The position numbers and the translations under genes are program-made. A DNA stretch of 6,096 bases from Oscillospiraceae bacterium. GTDB lineage: Bacteria > Bacillota > Clostridia > Oscillospirales > Acutalibacteraceae. Position 1 is the first letter of the stretch, and each line of letters opens with the position of its first letter. Location of the stretch: contig JAFLUK010000091.1 of assembly GCA_022508865.1 (NCBI GenBank), positions 1-6,096 on the forward strand, read 5' to 3'. Shown here piece by piece: positions 1-6,096 of this stretch. The notes below the pieces were generated by a model. The model saw only the letters and a program-made list of their open reading frames with translations. It did no database searches and had not been told where the DNA came from.

Positions 1-841
1 CCTTGGTGTTGATGTTCTCCCTGAATTCAAAAAGGACACAACAGACAGAAACAGAACTTCACCGTTTGCCTTTACAGGTAACCGCTTCGAGTTCAGAATG
101 TTAGGCTCGGCAGTTAACATTGCTTGTCCAAACATTATGATTAATACAATTATGGCAGAGGAGCTCAATCAGTTCTGCGACGAAATTGAAAAGGCTGATA
201 ATCAGGAGCTTGCAATCAAGGCTCTTATCAAAAGAGTATTTACAAACCACAAGAGGGTTGTATTCAATGGTGACGGCTACTCCGAGGAATGGTCTATTGA
301 AGCTGAAAAGAGAGGTCTTTACAACTTAAAGTCACTTCCGGAGGCTATTGCTCACTTTGACGACCAGAAGAACATTGAGCTCTTTGTTAAGAACAATGTT
401 CACGATGAAATTGAAATCAAGGCTCGTAAGGAAATTACTCTTGAGGAATATGCAAAGACAATTAACATTGAAGCTCTTACAATGCTGGAAATGGCAAAAC
501 AGGATATTCTCCCTGCTGTAACAGCCTTTGTTAAATCCCTTACAGACACAGCTCTTGCAAAGAAGGCATTGTCAGACAAAATCCCTACATCTGTAGAAGA
601 AGATTTAATTGTTACATTGTCAAATGACCTTGTTTCCTTTGCAGAAAAGATTGAAACACTTGAAAATCTTGTTGTTAAGGCTAACACAATTGAGTGCACA
701 CAGGAAAGAGCAGATTACTACCACGATGTAGTATTTGCCGCTATGAATGAGTTGAGAGCAGTCAGTGATGAAATGGAAACAATCACTGCTTCCGAATATT
801 GGCCTTATCCAACCTATGACGAATTACTATTTGGTGTTTAA
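1..841 (+). CDS. glnN: Glutamine synthetase type III, C-terminal part (5' truncated by window edge)
   Basis: This is the last 279 residues of a type III glutamine synthetase (GSIII), the large dodecameric form of about 700 residues that makes glutamine from glutamate, ammonium and ATP in the cytoplasm. The open frame begins at base 2 and has no start in the window; the first internal Met, at base 98, is not the start because coding sequence continues upstream. Near the visible N-terminus (residues about 16-36) lies the GSIII-type stretch DRNRTSPFAFTGNRFEFR followed by MLGS, part of the catalytic barrel. The rest is mostly charged and helical, as expected for the C-terminal region specific to GSIII. 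It ends in TAA at 839-841. The downstream amt-PII gene supports a nitrogen-assimilation role. Family assignment rests on the recognised motif and overall sequence character; no alternative fits as well. Confidence 0.93.
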   Translation, partial: LGVDVLPEFKKDTTDRNRTSPFAFTGNRFEFRMLGSAVNIACPNIMINTIMAEELNQFCDEIEKADNQELAIKALIKRVFTNHKRVVFNGDGYSEEWSIEAEKRGLYNLKSLPEAIAHFDDQKNIELFVKNNVHDEIEIKARKEITLEEYAKTINIEALTMLEMAKQDILPAVTAFVKSLTDTALAKKALSDKIPTSVEEDLIVTLSNDLVSFAEKIETLENLVVKANTIECTQERADYYHDVVFAAMNELRAVSDEMETITASEYWPYPTYDELLFGV

Positions 842-892
842 TCAAGAAAGTAAACCGTCAAATTAATAATTAAATATTATATACAAAGAAGT

Positions 893-944
893 ATAGAGTT
901 GCCCTCCTTGTTTCAGGAGCAAGGAGCAGCTCTATTATTTTTTT
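893..944 (+). terminator. Intrinsic terminator / possible attenuator between glnN and amt
   Basis: The left arm 893-902 pairs with 926-935 (one G-U). A CC bulge (903-904) follows, then TCCTTG (905-910) pairs with CAAGGA (920-925) around a nine-base loop. A T-rich tract runs from 934 to 944 with seven consecutive T. This is a good Rho-independent terminator for glnN. It ends only 35 bases before the amt start codon, so it may also act as an attenuator for amt. CTCCT (904-908) can alternatively pair with AGGAG at 915-919, giving a shorter competing hairpin. Confidence 0.85.
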
Positions 945-979
945 CAAATTTTTAAATTTTACTTAGGAGATGGAGAAAA

Positions 980-2662
980 ATGTTTGCTATTTGGTTTCTT
1001 ATCGGCGCTGCATTAGTTTTCTTTATGCAGTGTGGTTTTGCAATGGTAGAGTCCGGCTTTACCAGAGCAAAGAGTGCCGGTAACATCATAATGAAAAACC
1101 TTATGGACTTCTGTATAGGTTCTGTTGTTTTTATGTTTTTAGGCTTTGGGCTGATGATGTCCCAGGATTATGTTGCCGGAATTATAGGTATTCCTAACTT
1201 GGGTATTTTCACTGATTATGGGAATTTCGATTATTCAAACTTTGTGTTCCAGCTTGTTTTCTGTGCTACTGCTGCCACAATCGTGTCCGGCGCAATGGCA
1301 GAAAGAACAAAGTTCAGTGCTTACTGTATCTATTCAGGTACTATCAGTGCAGTTGTTTATCCAATTGAAGCAGGCTGGATTTGGAACGAAAACGGGTGGC
1401 TCAATCAGCTTGGCTTTGTAGACTTTGCAGGCTCTGCTGTTATCCACACAGTCGGCGGCACATCTGCTCTTATCGGCGCTATTGTTGTAGGCGCACGTAT
1501 CGGCAAGTACAGCAAAACAAAGAGCGGCAAGGTTAAGTCAAACGCTATTCCCGGTCACTCATTGACACTTGGCGCACTTGGTGTGTTTATTCTTTGGTTC
1601 GGCTGGTACGGATTTAACGGAGCAGCCGCTACAACAATTGAGAGTCTTGGTTCTATCTTCCTTACAACAACACTTGCAGCAGGTGCAGCAACAGTTGTTT
1701 GTATGATTCTCACCTGGATAAAGGACGGCAAGCCTGACGTTGGTATGTGTCTTAACGCTTCTCTTGCAGGTCTTGTGGCAATTACCGCTCCTTGTGCATC
1801 TGTTGATGCTATTGGTGCTTTAATTATCGGTCTTGTTGCAGGTGTACTTGTTGACGTAGTAGTTGAGTTCCTTGACAAAAAGCTTCACATTGACGATCCG
1901 GTTGGCGCTGTTGGTGTTCATATGGCTAACGGTATCTGGGGTACTCTTTCGGTTGGTCTTTTTGCAACAGGCACGGGCAAAGGTGCTTTTGTTGACGGCT
2001 CCGGTATGGCAGGTCTGTTTTACGGCGGCGGATTTAAGCTTCTTGGCATTCAGGCATTGGGTGTAGGGGCAGTTGTTCTGTACACAATTGTTACAATGAC
2101 AATTGTATTCCTTGTAATCAAGCACACAATCGGTCTTAGGGCTTCTGCAGAGGACGAAATCGTTGGTATGGATATTTCCGAGCATGGCCTTTCATCAGCA
2201 TATGCGGATTTTATGTCCACCACACCTTCCTATAATGGTGAAGTTGCAGAGGAAACCGTTGACCTTACAGATGTTGAGCCTGTTAATCTTACACTTGGTG
2301 CAAAGGCTGAAGGTAAATTTACAAAGATTACAATTATTTGTCCCGAAAACAAGTTTGGTATTCTCCGAGATACAATGGATTCAATCGGTGTTACAGGTAT
2401 GACAGTATCACAGGTAATGGGATGTGGTGTTGAAAAAGGTCATGTAGGCAGATACAAGGGTGTTCCAACCTCTATGAATCTGTATCCAAAGGTAAAGGTA
2501 GAAATTGTTGTTTCTACAGTTGACCCCGGCCTTGTTGTTGCGGCTGCACAAAAGGCTATCGGCACAGAACACAGAGGTAGTGGTAAAATCTTTGTTTCTG
2601 ACATTGAGGATATTATGAGAGTTCGTACAGGTGAAACAGGATATGACGCCATGCGTGATTAA
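980..2662 (+). CDS. amt: Ammonium transporter with C-terminal PII signalling domain (Amt-GlnK fusion)
   Basis: A 560-residue membrane protein. Residues 1-385 form an Amt/Mep/Rh channel with about eleven membrane helices: FFMQCGFAMVESGF in helix 1, the conserved Asp of DFAG (D148), and the pore twin histidines in VIHTVGG (H156) and GVHMANGIWG (H314), plus WFGWYGFNG (206-214). Residues about 386-445 are an acidic linker. Residues 446-560 form a complete PII (GlnB/GlnK) domain with GMTVSQVMGCG, the T-loop (about 483-504), PKVKIEIVV-like strand PKVKVEIVV (503-511), GSGKIFV and MRVRTGE. The channel conducts ammonium; the PII domain would bind ATP/ADP and 2-oxoglutarate and gate the pore. In free PII, T-loop Tyr51 is uridylylated; here that position is Thr497, and the Ser49 position is Val495, so those modifications are unlikely. 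The start is fixed by AGGAG at 965-969 and an in-frame stop at 953-955. Coupled by context to glnN. Confidence 0.95.
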   Translation: MFAIWFLIGAALVFFMQCGFAMVESGFTRAKSAGNIIMKNLMDFCIGSVVFMFLGFGLMMSQDYVAGIIGIPNLGIFTDYGNFDYSNFVFQLVFCATAATIVSGAMAERTKFSAYCIYSGTISAVVYPIEAGWIWNENGWLNQLGFVDFAGSAVIHTVGGTSALIGAIVVGARIGKYSKTKSGKVKSNAIPGHSLTLGALGVFILWFGWYGFNGAAATTIESLGSIFLTTTLAAGAATVVCMILTWIKDGKPDVGMCLNASLAGLVAITAPCASVDAIGALIIGLVAGVLVDVVVEFLDKKLHIDDPVGAVGVHMANGIWGTLSVGLFATGTGKGAFVDGSGMAGLFYGGGFKLLGIQALGVGAVVLYTIVTMTIVFLVIKHTIGLRASAEDEIVGMDISEHGLSSAYADFMSTTPSYNGEVAEETVDLTDVEPVNLTLGAKAEGKFTKITIICPENKFGILRDTMDSIGVTGMTVSQVMGCGVEKGHVGRYKGVPTSMNLYPKVKVEIVVSTVDPGLVVAAAQKAIGTEHRGSGKIFVSDIEDIMRVRTGETGYDAMRD

Positions 2663-2739
2663 TTTGTAATCTCCATATTTATATAGTTTTTGTATAAGGC
2701 TATTCCTGAGGCTTTGTACAATATACCTATCCTTTCGGG

Positions 2740-2771
2740 AAAAAGCAGACTTCTTATCAGTCTGCTTTTTT
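2740..2771 (+). terminator. Intrinsic terminator after amt
   Basis: A perfect 12-bp stem (2740-2751 with 2759-2770) with GCAGACT at its heart and a seven-base loop, followed by a T run extending to 2771 and a further T-rich stretch after TCC. It ends transcription of the + strand nitrogen module 77 bases after the amt stop. The A tract at the left arm means it could also work in the opposite direction. Confidence 0.92.
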
Positions 2772-2799
2772 CCTTTTTATCAGAGCATGGCTTTTCATC

Positions 2800-2850
2800 T
2801 AAAAAACAAAAACGTCTTACCTTGACCTTAAATCAAGTTAAGACGTTTTT
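2800..2850 (-). terminator. Intrinsic terminator after scfB (probably bidirectional)
   Basis: A 12-bp perfect arm (2808-2819 with 2839-2850), one C/T mismatch, then CTTGA (2821-2825) paired with TCAAG (2833-2837) around a seven-base loop. Read on the - strand the hairpin starts 18 bases after the scfB stop codon and is followed by TTTTTG then six T. On the + strand it is followed by five T, so it can back up the amt terminator. It insulates the two convergent transcription units. Confidence 0.9.
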
Positions 2851-2867
2851 ATCTGTGTTATTTAAAA

Positions 2868-4253
2868 TTATTTATCCATTTCTTCCTGTTGACAAAACAT
2901 TTCGTCAATCTTAATCATAATTGCATTCTCTACCCTTTTGCGGTGAAGCTCACAGCTCATATCACAGGTACCTGTGATTTTTCCTGTTGTGTGGTAGGCA
3001 TTTGCGGAGCAACCGCCTGAACAATACAGCTTTGCAAAACAACTTTGGCAAGCTTCCCTGGAATACACATTGCACATTTTAAATTCATTTACAACCTCTT
3101 TGTTCTTCACGCCGTCAAAAACATTGCCAAGGAGGAATTTTTCGTCACCAACAAACTGGTGGCATGGATAAAGATCTCCCCAAGGTGTAACAGCCATATA
3201 ATCTGTGCCGACACCACAGCCTGAAATTCTCTTGTAAATACATGGGCCGCCCTCTAAATCTATCATATAGTGAAAGAATGTAAAGCCCTTACCCTGTCTG
3301 TTGCGTTTGCACATTTCCTTTGCAAGAATATCATACTGTTCCTTGAGCACAGGAATGTCAGATTCACGCAGTGCATAGTCCATATTAGGATCTGCTACCA
3401 CCGGCTCCATAGCAAGCTGTTCAAAACCTAAATCAGCCATATGCAGAATATCTGCGGCAAAGTCTGTATTGTAATGAGTGTATGTTCCACGAATGTAATA
3501 GCCCTGCTGATTTCTGGACTCTGCCATCTTTTTGAATTTTGGCAAAATCAAATCGTAACAGCCCTTGTTATTTTTGGAAACCCTCATTCTGTCATTTGTT
3601 TCTTTTCTGCCGTCAATGGACAAAACAACGTTATAACATTCCTTATTTGCCCACTCCATAACCTCATCATCAAGGAGCACACCATTTGTTGTAAGGGTAA
3701 AGCGGAAGTTTTTTTCCTTTTCCTTTTCTATACTTCTTGCATATTCAACAAGTTGTTTTACAACATCAAAATTCATAAGAGGCTCGCCGCCAAAGAAGTC
3801 TACCTCCAGATTTTTTCTGTCGCCGCTTTCCTCAATAAGGAAGTCAAGTGCTCTCTTGCCCACCTCAAAACTCATCAGCGAACGGTCACCGCTATATTCT
3901 CCCTCTCCTGCAAAGCAGTATTTACAGCAAAGGTTGCAGTCGTGGGCAATATGCAGACACATAGCCTTTAAGTTTGTCGGACGTGCCTTTATATCAATTT
4001 GTAAATCCTTGTATGTATCTTCAGAAAACAACTTACCCTGCTTTTTCAGTTCTTCAATATCTTCAAAAACTTCCCATATATCATCGGCTGTAATTTCAGG
4101 ATATTTTGCAGATAATTCAAGAGTAATTTCTTCCTTGCTTCTTGTTTCGTATTTACTGATAATCTCAAAAGCTACCTCATCCACTGCATGAACACTGCCC
4201 GAGTTGCTGTCAAGCACAATATTGTAGCCGTTGTTTTTATAACAATGTACCAT
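2868..4253 (-). CDS. scfB: SCIFF peptide maturase, radical SAM/SPASM thioether-forming enzyme
   Basis: A 461-residue cytoplasmic radical SAM enzyme that links Cys sulfurs of the SCIFF precursor to non-alpha carbons of acceptor residues (ranthipeptide synthase; CteB of Clostridium thermocellum is the studied example). Residues 1-85 resemble the RiPP-recognition domain (VHCYKNNGYNIVLDSNSGSVH start). The SAM-binding cluster motif is C106-x3-C110-x2-C113, with GGEP at 155-158. The SPASM region has C338, C346, G359-x4-C364, and C402-x2-C405-x5-C411-x3-C415-x14-C430, plus C434: the ligand set expected for two auxiliary 4Fe-4S clusters. Length matches the family. The ATG at 4253 is preceded by a weak Shine-Dalgarno (AGGGAAG). 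The substrate gene scfA lies 76 bases upstream on the same strand, but a terminator hairpin separates them. No transporter gene is adjacent. Family call is firm; the exact cross-links cannot be read from sequence. Confidence 0.95.
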   Translation of the reverse strand: MVHCYKNNGYNIVLDSNSGSVHAVDEVAFEIISKYETRSKEEITLELSAKYPEITADDIWEVFEDIEELKKQGKLFSEDTYKDLQIDIKARPTNLKAMCLHIAHDCNLCCKYCFAGEGEYSGDRSLMSFEVGKRALDFLIEESGDRKNLEVDFFGGEPLMNFDVVKQLVEYARSIEKEKEKNFRFTLTTNGVLLDDEVMEWANKECYNVVLSIDGRKETNDRMRVSKNNKGCYDLILPKFKKMAESRNQQGYYIRGTYTHYNTDFAADILHMADLGFEQLAMEPVVADPNMDYALRESDIPVLKEQYDILAKEMCKRNRQGKGFTFFHYMIDLEGGPCIYKRISGCGVGTDYMAVTPWGDLYPCHQFVGDEKFLLGNVFDGVKNKEVVNEFKMCNVYSREACQSCFAKLYCSGGCSANAYHTTGKITGTCDMSCELHRKRVENAIMIKIDEMFCQQEEMDK

Positions 4254-4281
4254 TTCTCTTCCCTACTTTTCTATTGTACAA

Positions 4282-4311
4282 CAAAAATCGCCATAGGAAA
4301 CCCTACGGCGA
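4282..4311 (-). terminator. Intrinsic terminator between scfA and scfB
   Basis: On the - strand, arm TCGCCGTAGG (4311-4302) pairs with CCTATGGCGA (4297-4288, one G-U) around the tetraloop GTTT, followed by TTTTTGTTGT. It begins 18 bases after the scfA stop and ends 28 bases before the scfB start. Placed within the pair, it should let most transcripts stop after scfA and only a fraction continue into scfB, giving more precursor than enzyme. The T-rich flank on the + strand means it could also work there, but no + strand gene needs it. Confidence 0.88.
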
Positions 4312-4329
4312 CCTTTTTAATTTTTTAAA

Positions 4330-4482
4330 TTATTTTTCAGCCTTAATCTTTTCGCACTGCTGGTTTGCAATACCGCAGGAAGTCTTACAAGCTGACTGAC
4401 AAGATGTCTGGCATTCGCCGCAACCACCCTTTTTAACAGAATCTGTAAGATTTCTTGTATTAACAGTAACTATTCTTTTCAT
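4330..4482 (-). CDS. scfA: Six-cysteine ranthipeptide precursor SCIFF
   Basis: A 50-residue RiPP precursor. It starts MKRIVTVNTRNLTDS (leader) and carries six cysteines at residues 21, 24, 28, 32, 36 and 43 within the core CGECQTSCQSACKTSCGIAN, the SCIFF signature (six cysteines in about forty-five residues). Thr26 and Thr34 in the core are candidate thioether acceptors. The ATG at 4482 has an excellent Shine-Dalgarno, AAGGAGGT (4498-4491), eight bases upstream; the stop is TAA at 4332-4330. The maturase gene scfB follows on the same strand. The peptide would be cross-linked by ScfB in the cytoplasm; the fate and function of the mature product are not visible here, as no protease or exporter gene is present. 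SCIFF products have been tied to signalling in some Clostridia, but applying that here is inference. It has its own promoter. Confidence 0.95.
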   Translation of the reverse strand: MKRIVTVNTRNLTDSVKKGGCGECQTSCQSACKTSCGIANQQCEKIKAEK

Positions 4483-4505
4483 AGGAACGTACCTCCTTCA
4501 TTTAT

Positions 4506-4541
4506 TACATATATTTTATATCATTTTCTTCTATGTGTCAA
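4506..4541 (-). promoter_or_regulatory. Sigma-A type promoter of scfA
   Basis: On the - strand a perfect -35 TTGACA (4541-4536) is followed, after a 17-base spacer, by -10 TAAAAT (4518-4513). Predicted start is near A4506, giving a leader of about 24 bases that contains only the strong Shine-Dalgarno. The -35 box lies inside the last codons of the upstream decarboxylase gene. A TATAAA with a 15-base spacer overlaps and is a weaker reading. Confidence 0.8.
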
Positions 4542-5907
4542 TAGCACATACCACAGATAAGGGAAGTTTATTGCTTTCACTTATTACATTTACCCCGTTT
4601 TTCAGCATATTTTTAATGTCGTCAACAGTGTCTTGGCTGAATTTCTCTCCCGGTACAATAATAGGTATTCCCGGCGGATAGGCATATATATATTCCATTG
4701 CCACCCTACCTGACGCTTTTTCAAGAGAAATGTCTTTTTTCAAAAGATTTTCTGCTTTTGCAGGGGTATATACTATTTGTGGCAAATATTCAGGAGTTTG
4801 TAACTTATCATTAGATTTTTTAAGGGATTTGTCAATTTCCAAAAGAGCTGTTACAAGCCCTGCAAAGCCTTCAGAAGTATCATTTATGCTTGTCATTGCA
4901 AGGCAATAATTAACTGTTGCCATTTCTGTTTCAATTTTGTACTTCTCCCTTAATGCAGTTTGCAAAGCTATGCCGCTGATATTTGCGTCTGTAGTCAGAA
5001 TTACTATTTTCCCTCTGTCAAATACAGATGTATCTCCCCTAAAAATTTTCAGATTTTCTAAGGATTCTGTCTTTTTATAAAAGTCATCAAGTCTTTTTGT
5101 ATATTCATCAAACAAACTGTCACCCTTTTCAATAATACTGCAGATACATTCATCTACCGATGCCATTAAACTGTAGTTAGGTGATGTGGTCTGAAAGGTC
5201 TGATAACGCTTTTTCACCTTTTGCAAATCCACCATATCGGAGCAAATATGCAAAAGTCCTGTGCCTGTCAGGGAAGTAAGGGTTTTGTGGGTGCTTTGTA
5301 TTACAATATCTGCTCCCTGACCAATTGCAGAAGCAGGAAAATAATCGCTAAAGTTCAGGTGACTACCGTGGGCTTCATCCACAATTAAAACTACATTATA
5401 GCTGTGACATATCTCTGCAATAGCTTTAATATCACTGACACCACCCTCATATGTGGGAGAAGTAATTACACAAGCCTTAATTTCTCTATTGTCTTTAAGC
5501 TTTTTTTCTACTTCATCAGGAGAAATACCCATACAAATACCATTTTCATCGCATCTTGGTAAAATATAATTCGGAGTTAAATCCCACAATTCCACAGCAT
5601 TATACACAGACTTGTGGCAGTTGCGAGCAAGGAGAATACTCCCTCCTCTTGTTGCAGCCGAAGTAATAGCCGTTAATATACCGGTGGTACTGCCATTAAC
5701 AAGAACAAAACTTTCCTTTGTACCGAAAAGTTTTTTTATTCTGTCTGTCATTTCCTTTAATACTCCACGAGGGTGATACAGATTATCAAGCCTTTCAACC
5801 TCTGTAAAATCAAGTTGTGAGTACTCTGTCATTCTCTTGTTCCCGGGCATATGAAACGGATAAATATTTTCTTTTAGATAATCATTCATATAGTCATACA
5901 GCTTCAT
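4531..5907 (-). CDS. Orn/Lys/Arg decarboxylase family PLP-dependent enzyme
   Basis: A 458-residue fold-type I pyridoxal-phosphate enzyme of the group that includes Bacillus SpeA and YaaO. Members decarboxylate arginine, lysine or ornithine, the first step toward polyamines; the substrate here is not readable from sequence. From the chosen start: MKLYDYMNDYL, then HMPGNKR (19-25; most relatives have HMPGHKR), phosphate-binding NGSTTG (71-76), ARNCHKS (94-100), TSPTYEG (149-155), cofactor Asp177 in DEAHGSH, Schiff-base Lys208 in STHKT, and C-terminal AYPPGIPIIVPGE (409-421) of the small domain. The open frame extends 34 codons further to a GTG at 6009, but that extension is an AT-rich hydrophobic run unlike the cytosolic family, and a consensus promoter lies within it, so ATG at 5907 is preferred. 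No Shine-Dalgarno precedes it. No terminator separates it from scfA, so read-through is possible. Confidence 0.88.
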   Translation of the reverse strand: MKLYDYMNDYLKENIYPFHMPGNKRMTEYSQLDFTEVERLDNLYHPRGVLKEMTDRIKKLFGTKESFVLVNGSTTGILTAITSAATRGGSILLARNCHKSVYNAVELWDLTPNYILPRCDENGICMGISPDEVEKKLKDNREIKACVITSPTYEGGVSDIKAIAEICHSYNVVLIVDEAHGSHLNFSDYFPASAIGQGADIVIQSTHKTLTSLTGTGLLHICSDMVDLQKVKKRYQTFQTTSPNYSLMASVDECICSIIEKGDSLFDEYTKRLDDFYKKTESLENLKIFRGDTSVFDRGKIVILTTDANISGIALQTALREKYKIETEMATVNYCLAMTSINDTSEGFAGLVTALLEIDKSLKKSNDKLQTPEYLPQIVYTPAKAENLLKKDISLEKASGRVAMEYIYAYPPGIPIIVPGEKFSQDTVDDIKNMLKNGVNVISESNKLPLSVVCAIDT

Positions 5908-5943
5908 ATTTTGATTATAAAATATAAAAGCGGAAATTGTCAA
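5907..5943 (-). promoter_or_regulatory. Consensus promoter of the decarboxylase gene, apparently giving a leaderless mRNA
   Basis: On the - strand TTGACA (5943-5938) and TATAAT (5919-5914), both perfect matches to the housekeeping consensus, are 18 bases apart. Only CAAAAT separates the -10 box from the ATG at 5907-5905, so the expected transcription start coincides with the A of the start codon. No Shine-Dalgarno exists upstream of this ATG, which agrees with leaderless initiation. Confidence 0.78.
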
Positions 5944-6096
5944 TAAAAAGCATTGCAAGCAATAAAACAAAACTAAAAGGATTATTAATGATTTTATTTC
6001 AAAAACCACCTGTTTTCATCTAAATTCATCAAAATTGTAATCACAAAAATTACCATTAGAAATTATTATAATTTTTGGCATAGACAAAATTTAGTT

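Noticed and set aside
842..900. ANTAR-type two-hairpin antitermination leader upstream of amt
   Set aside because: The only other hairpin is a weak AT-only one (866-870 with 876-880) without a six-base loop carrying the conserved A and G.
2690..2914. 74-codon + strand frame between amt and scfB
   Set aside because: It runs through two terminator hairpins and into the end of scfB, and has no ribosome binding site.
3441..4191. Long + strand frames opposite scfB (176 and 111 codons)
   Set aside because: They are antisense shadows of a firmly recognised radical SAM gene, with no ribosome binding site or family resemblance.
4261..4280. Separate promoter for scfB using TACAAT at 4278-4273
   Set aside because: No credible -35 box at the right distance; kept only as an alternative explanation for scfB expression.
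5908..6009. 34-residue hydrophobic N-terminal extension of the decarboxylase from a GTG start
   Set aside because: It lacks a ribosome binding site, looks like translated AT-rich noise, would put a membrane segment on a cytosolic family, and contains a perfect promoter just before a family-typical MKLYDY start.
6010..6096. Short - strand frames upstream of the decarboxylase, such as a 21-codon one starting MPKIIIISN
   Set aside because: Very AT-rich, no Shine-Dalgarno, no recognisable product; treated as non-coding upstream DNA in which I see nothing else.

Overview
This window looks like chromosomal DNA from a low-GC, anaerobic Clostridia-type Firmicute, probably a gut or rumen relative of Ruminococcus/Oscillospirales. 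The reasons are an AT-rich sequence with strong Shine-Dalgarno sites, a type III glutamine synthetase beside an ammonium transporter fused to a PII domain, and a SCIFF/ranthipeptide locus (a near-hallmark of Clostridia). The taxonomic guess is inference, since no rRNA or marker gene is present.

Layout. Bases 1-2771 (+ strand) form a nitrogen-assimilation module: the 3' end of glnN (type III glutamine synthetase, cut by the window edge), an intrinsic terminator or attenuator hairpin, then a 560-residue Amt channel with a PII signalling domain at its C-terminus, closed by a strong terminator. Bases 2663-2867 are a convergent intergenic region with two terminator hairpins. Bases 2800-6009 lie on the - strand. 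Read in transcription order they hold a leader or upstream region (6096-5908), a fold-type I PLP-dependent Orn/Lys/Arg decarboxylase family gene with a consensus promoter, the 50-residue six-cysteine SCIFF precursor scfA (found by reading the sequence; it is very short) with its own promoter, an intrinsic terminator, and the radical SAM/SPASM maturase scfB.

How the genes work together. Amt-PII brings in ammonium under 2-oxoglutarate/adenylate control by its tethered PII domain, and glutamine synthetase fixes it. The scfA-scfB pair is a known type of RiPP system: ScfB cuts no backbone but installs thioether bridges between Cys sulfurs and non-alpha carbons of the ScfA core. No exporter or protease for the mature peptide is visible. 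The decarboxylase sits immediately upstream of scfA with no terminator between them, so read-through is possible, but no functional link is evident.

I see no completely new system. The points most worth a second look are the terminator placed inside the scfA-scfB pair, the apparently leaderless consensus promoter of the decarboxylase, the hairpin inside glnN-amt that leaves only a short leader for amt, and the unusual T-loop of the fused PII domain.
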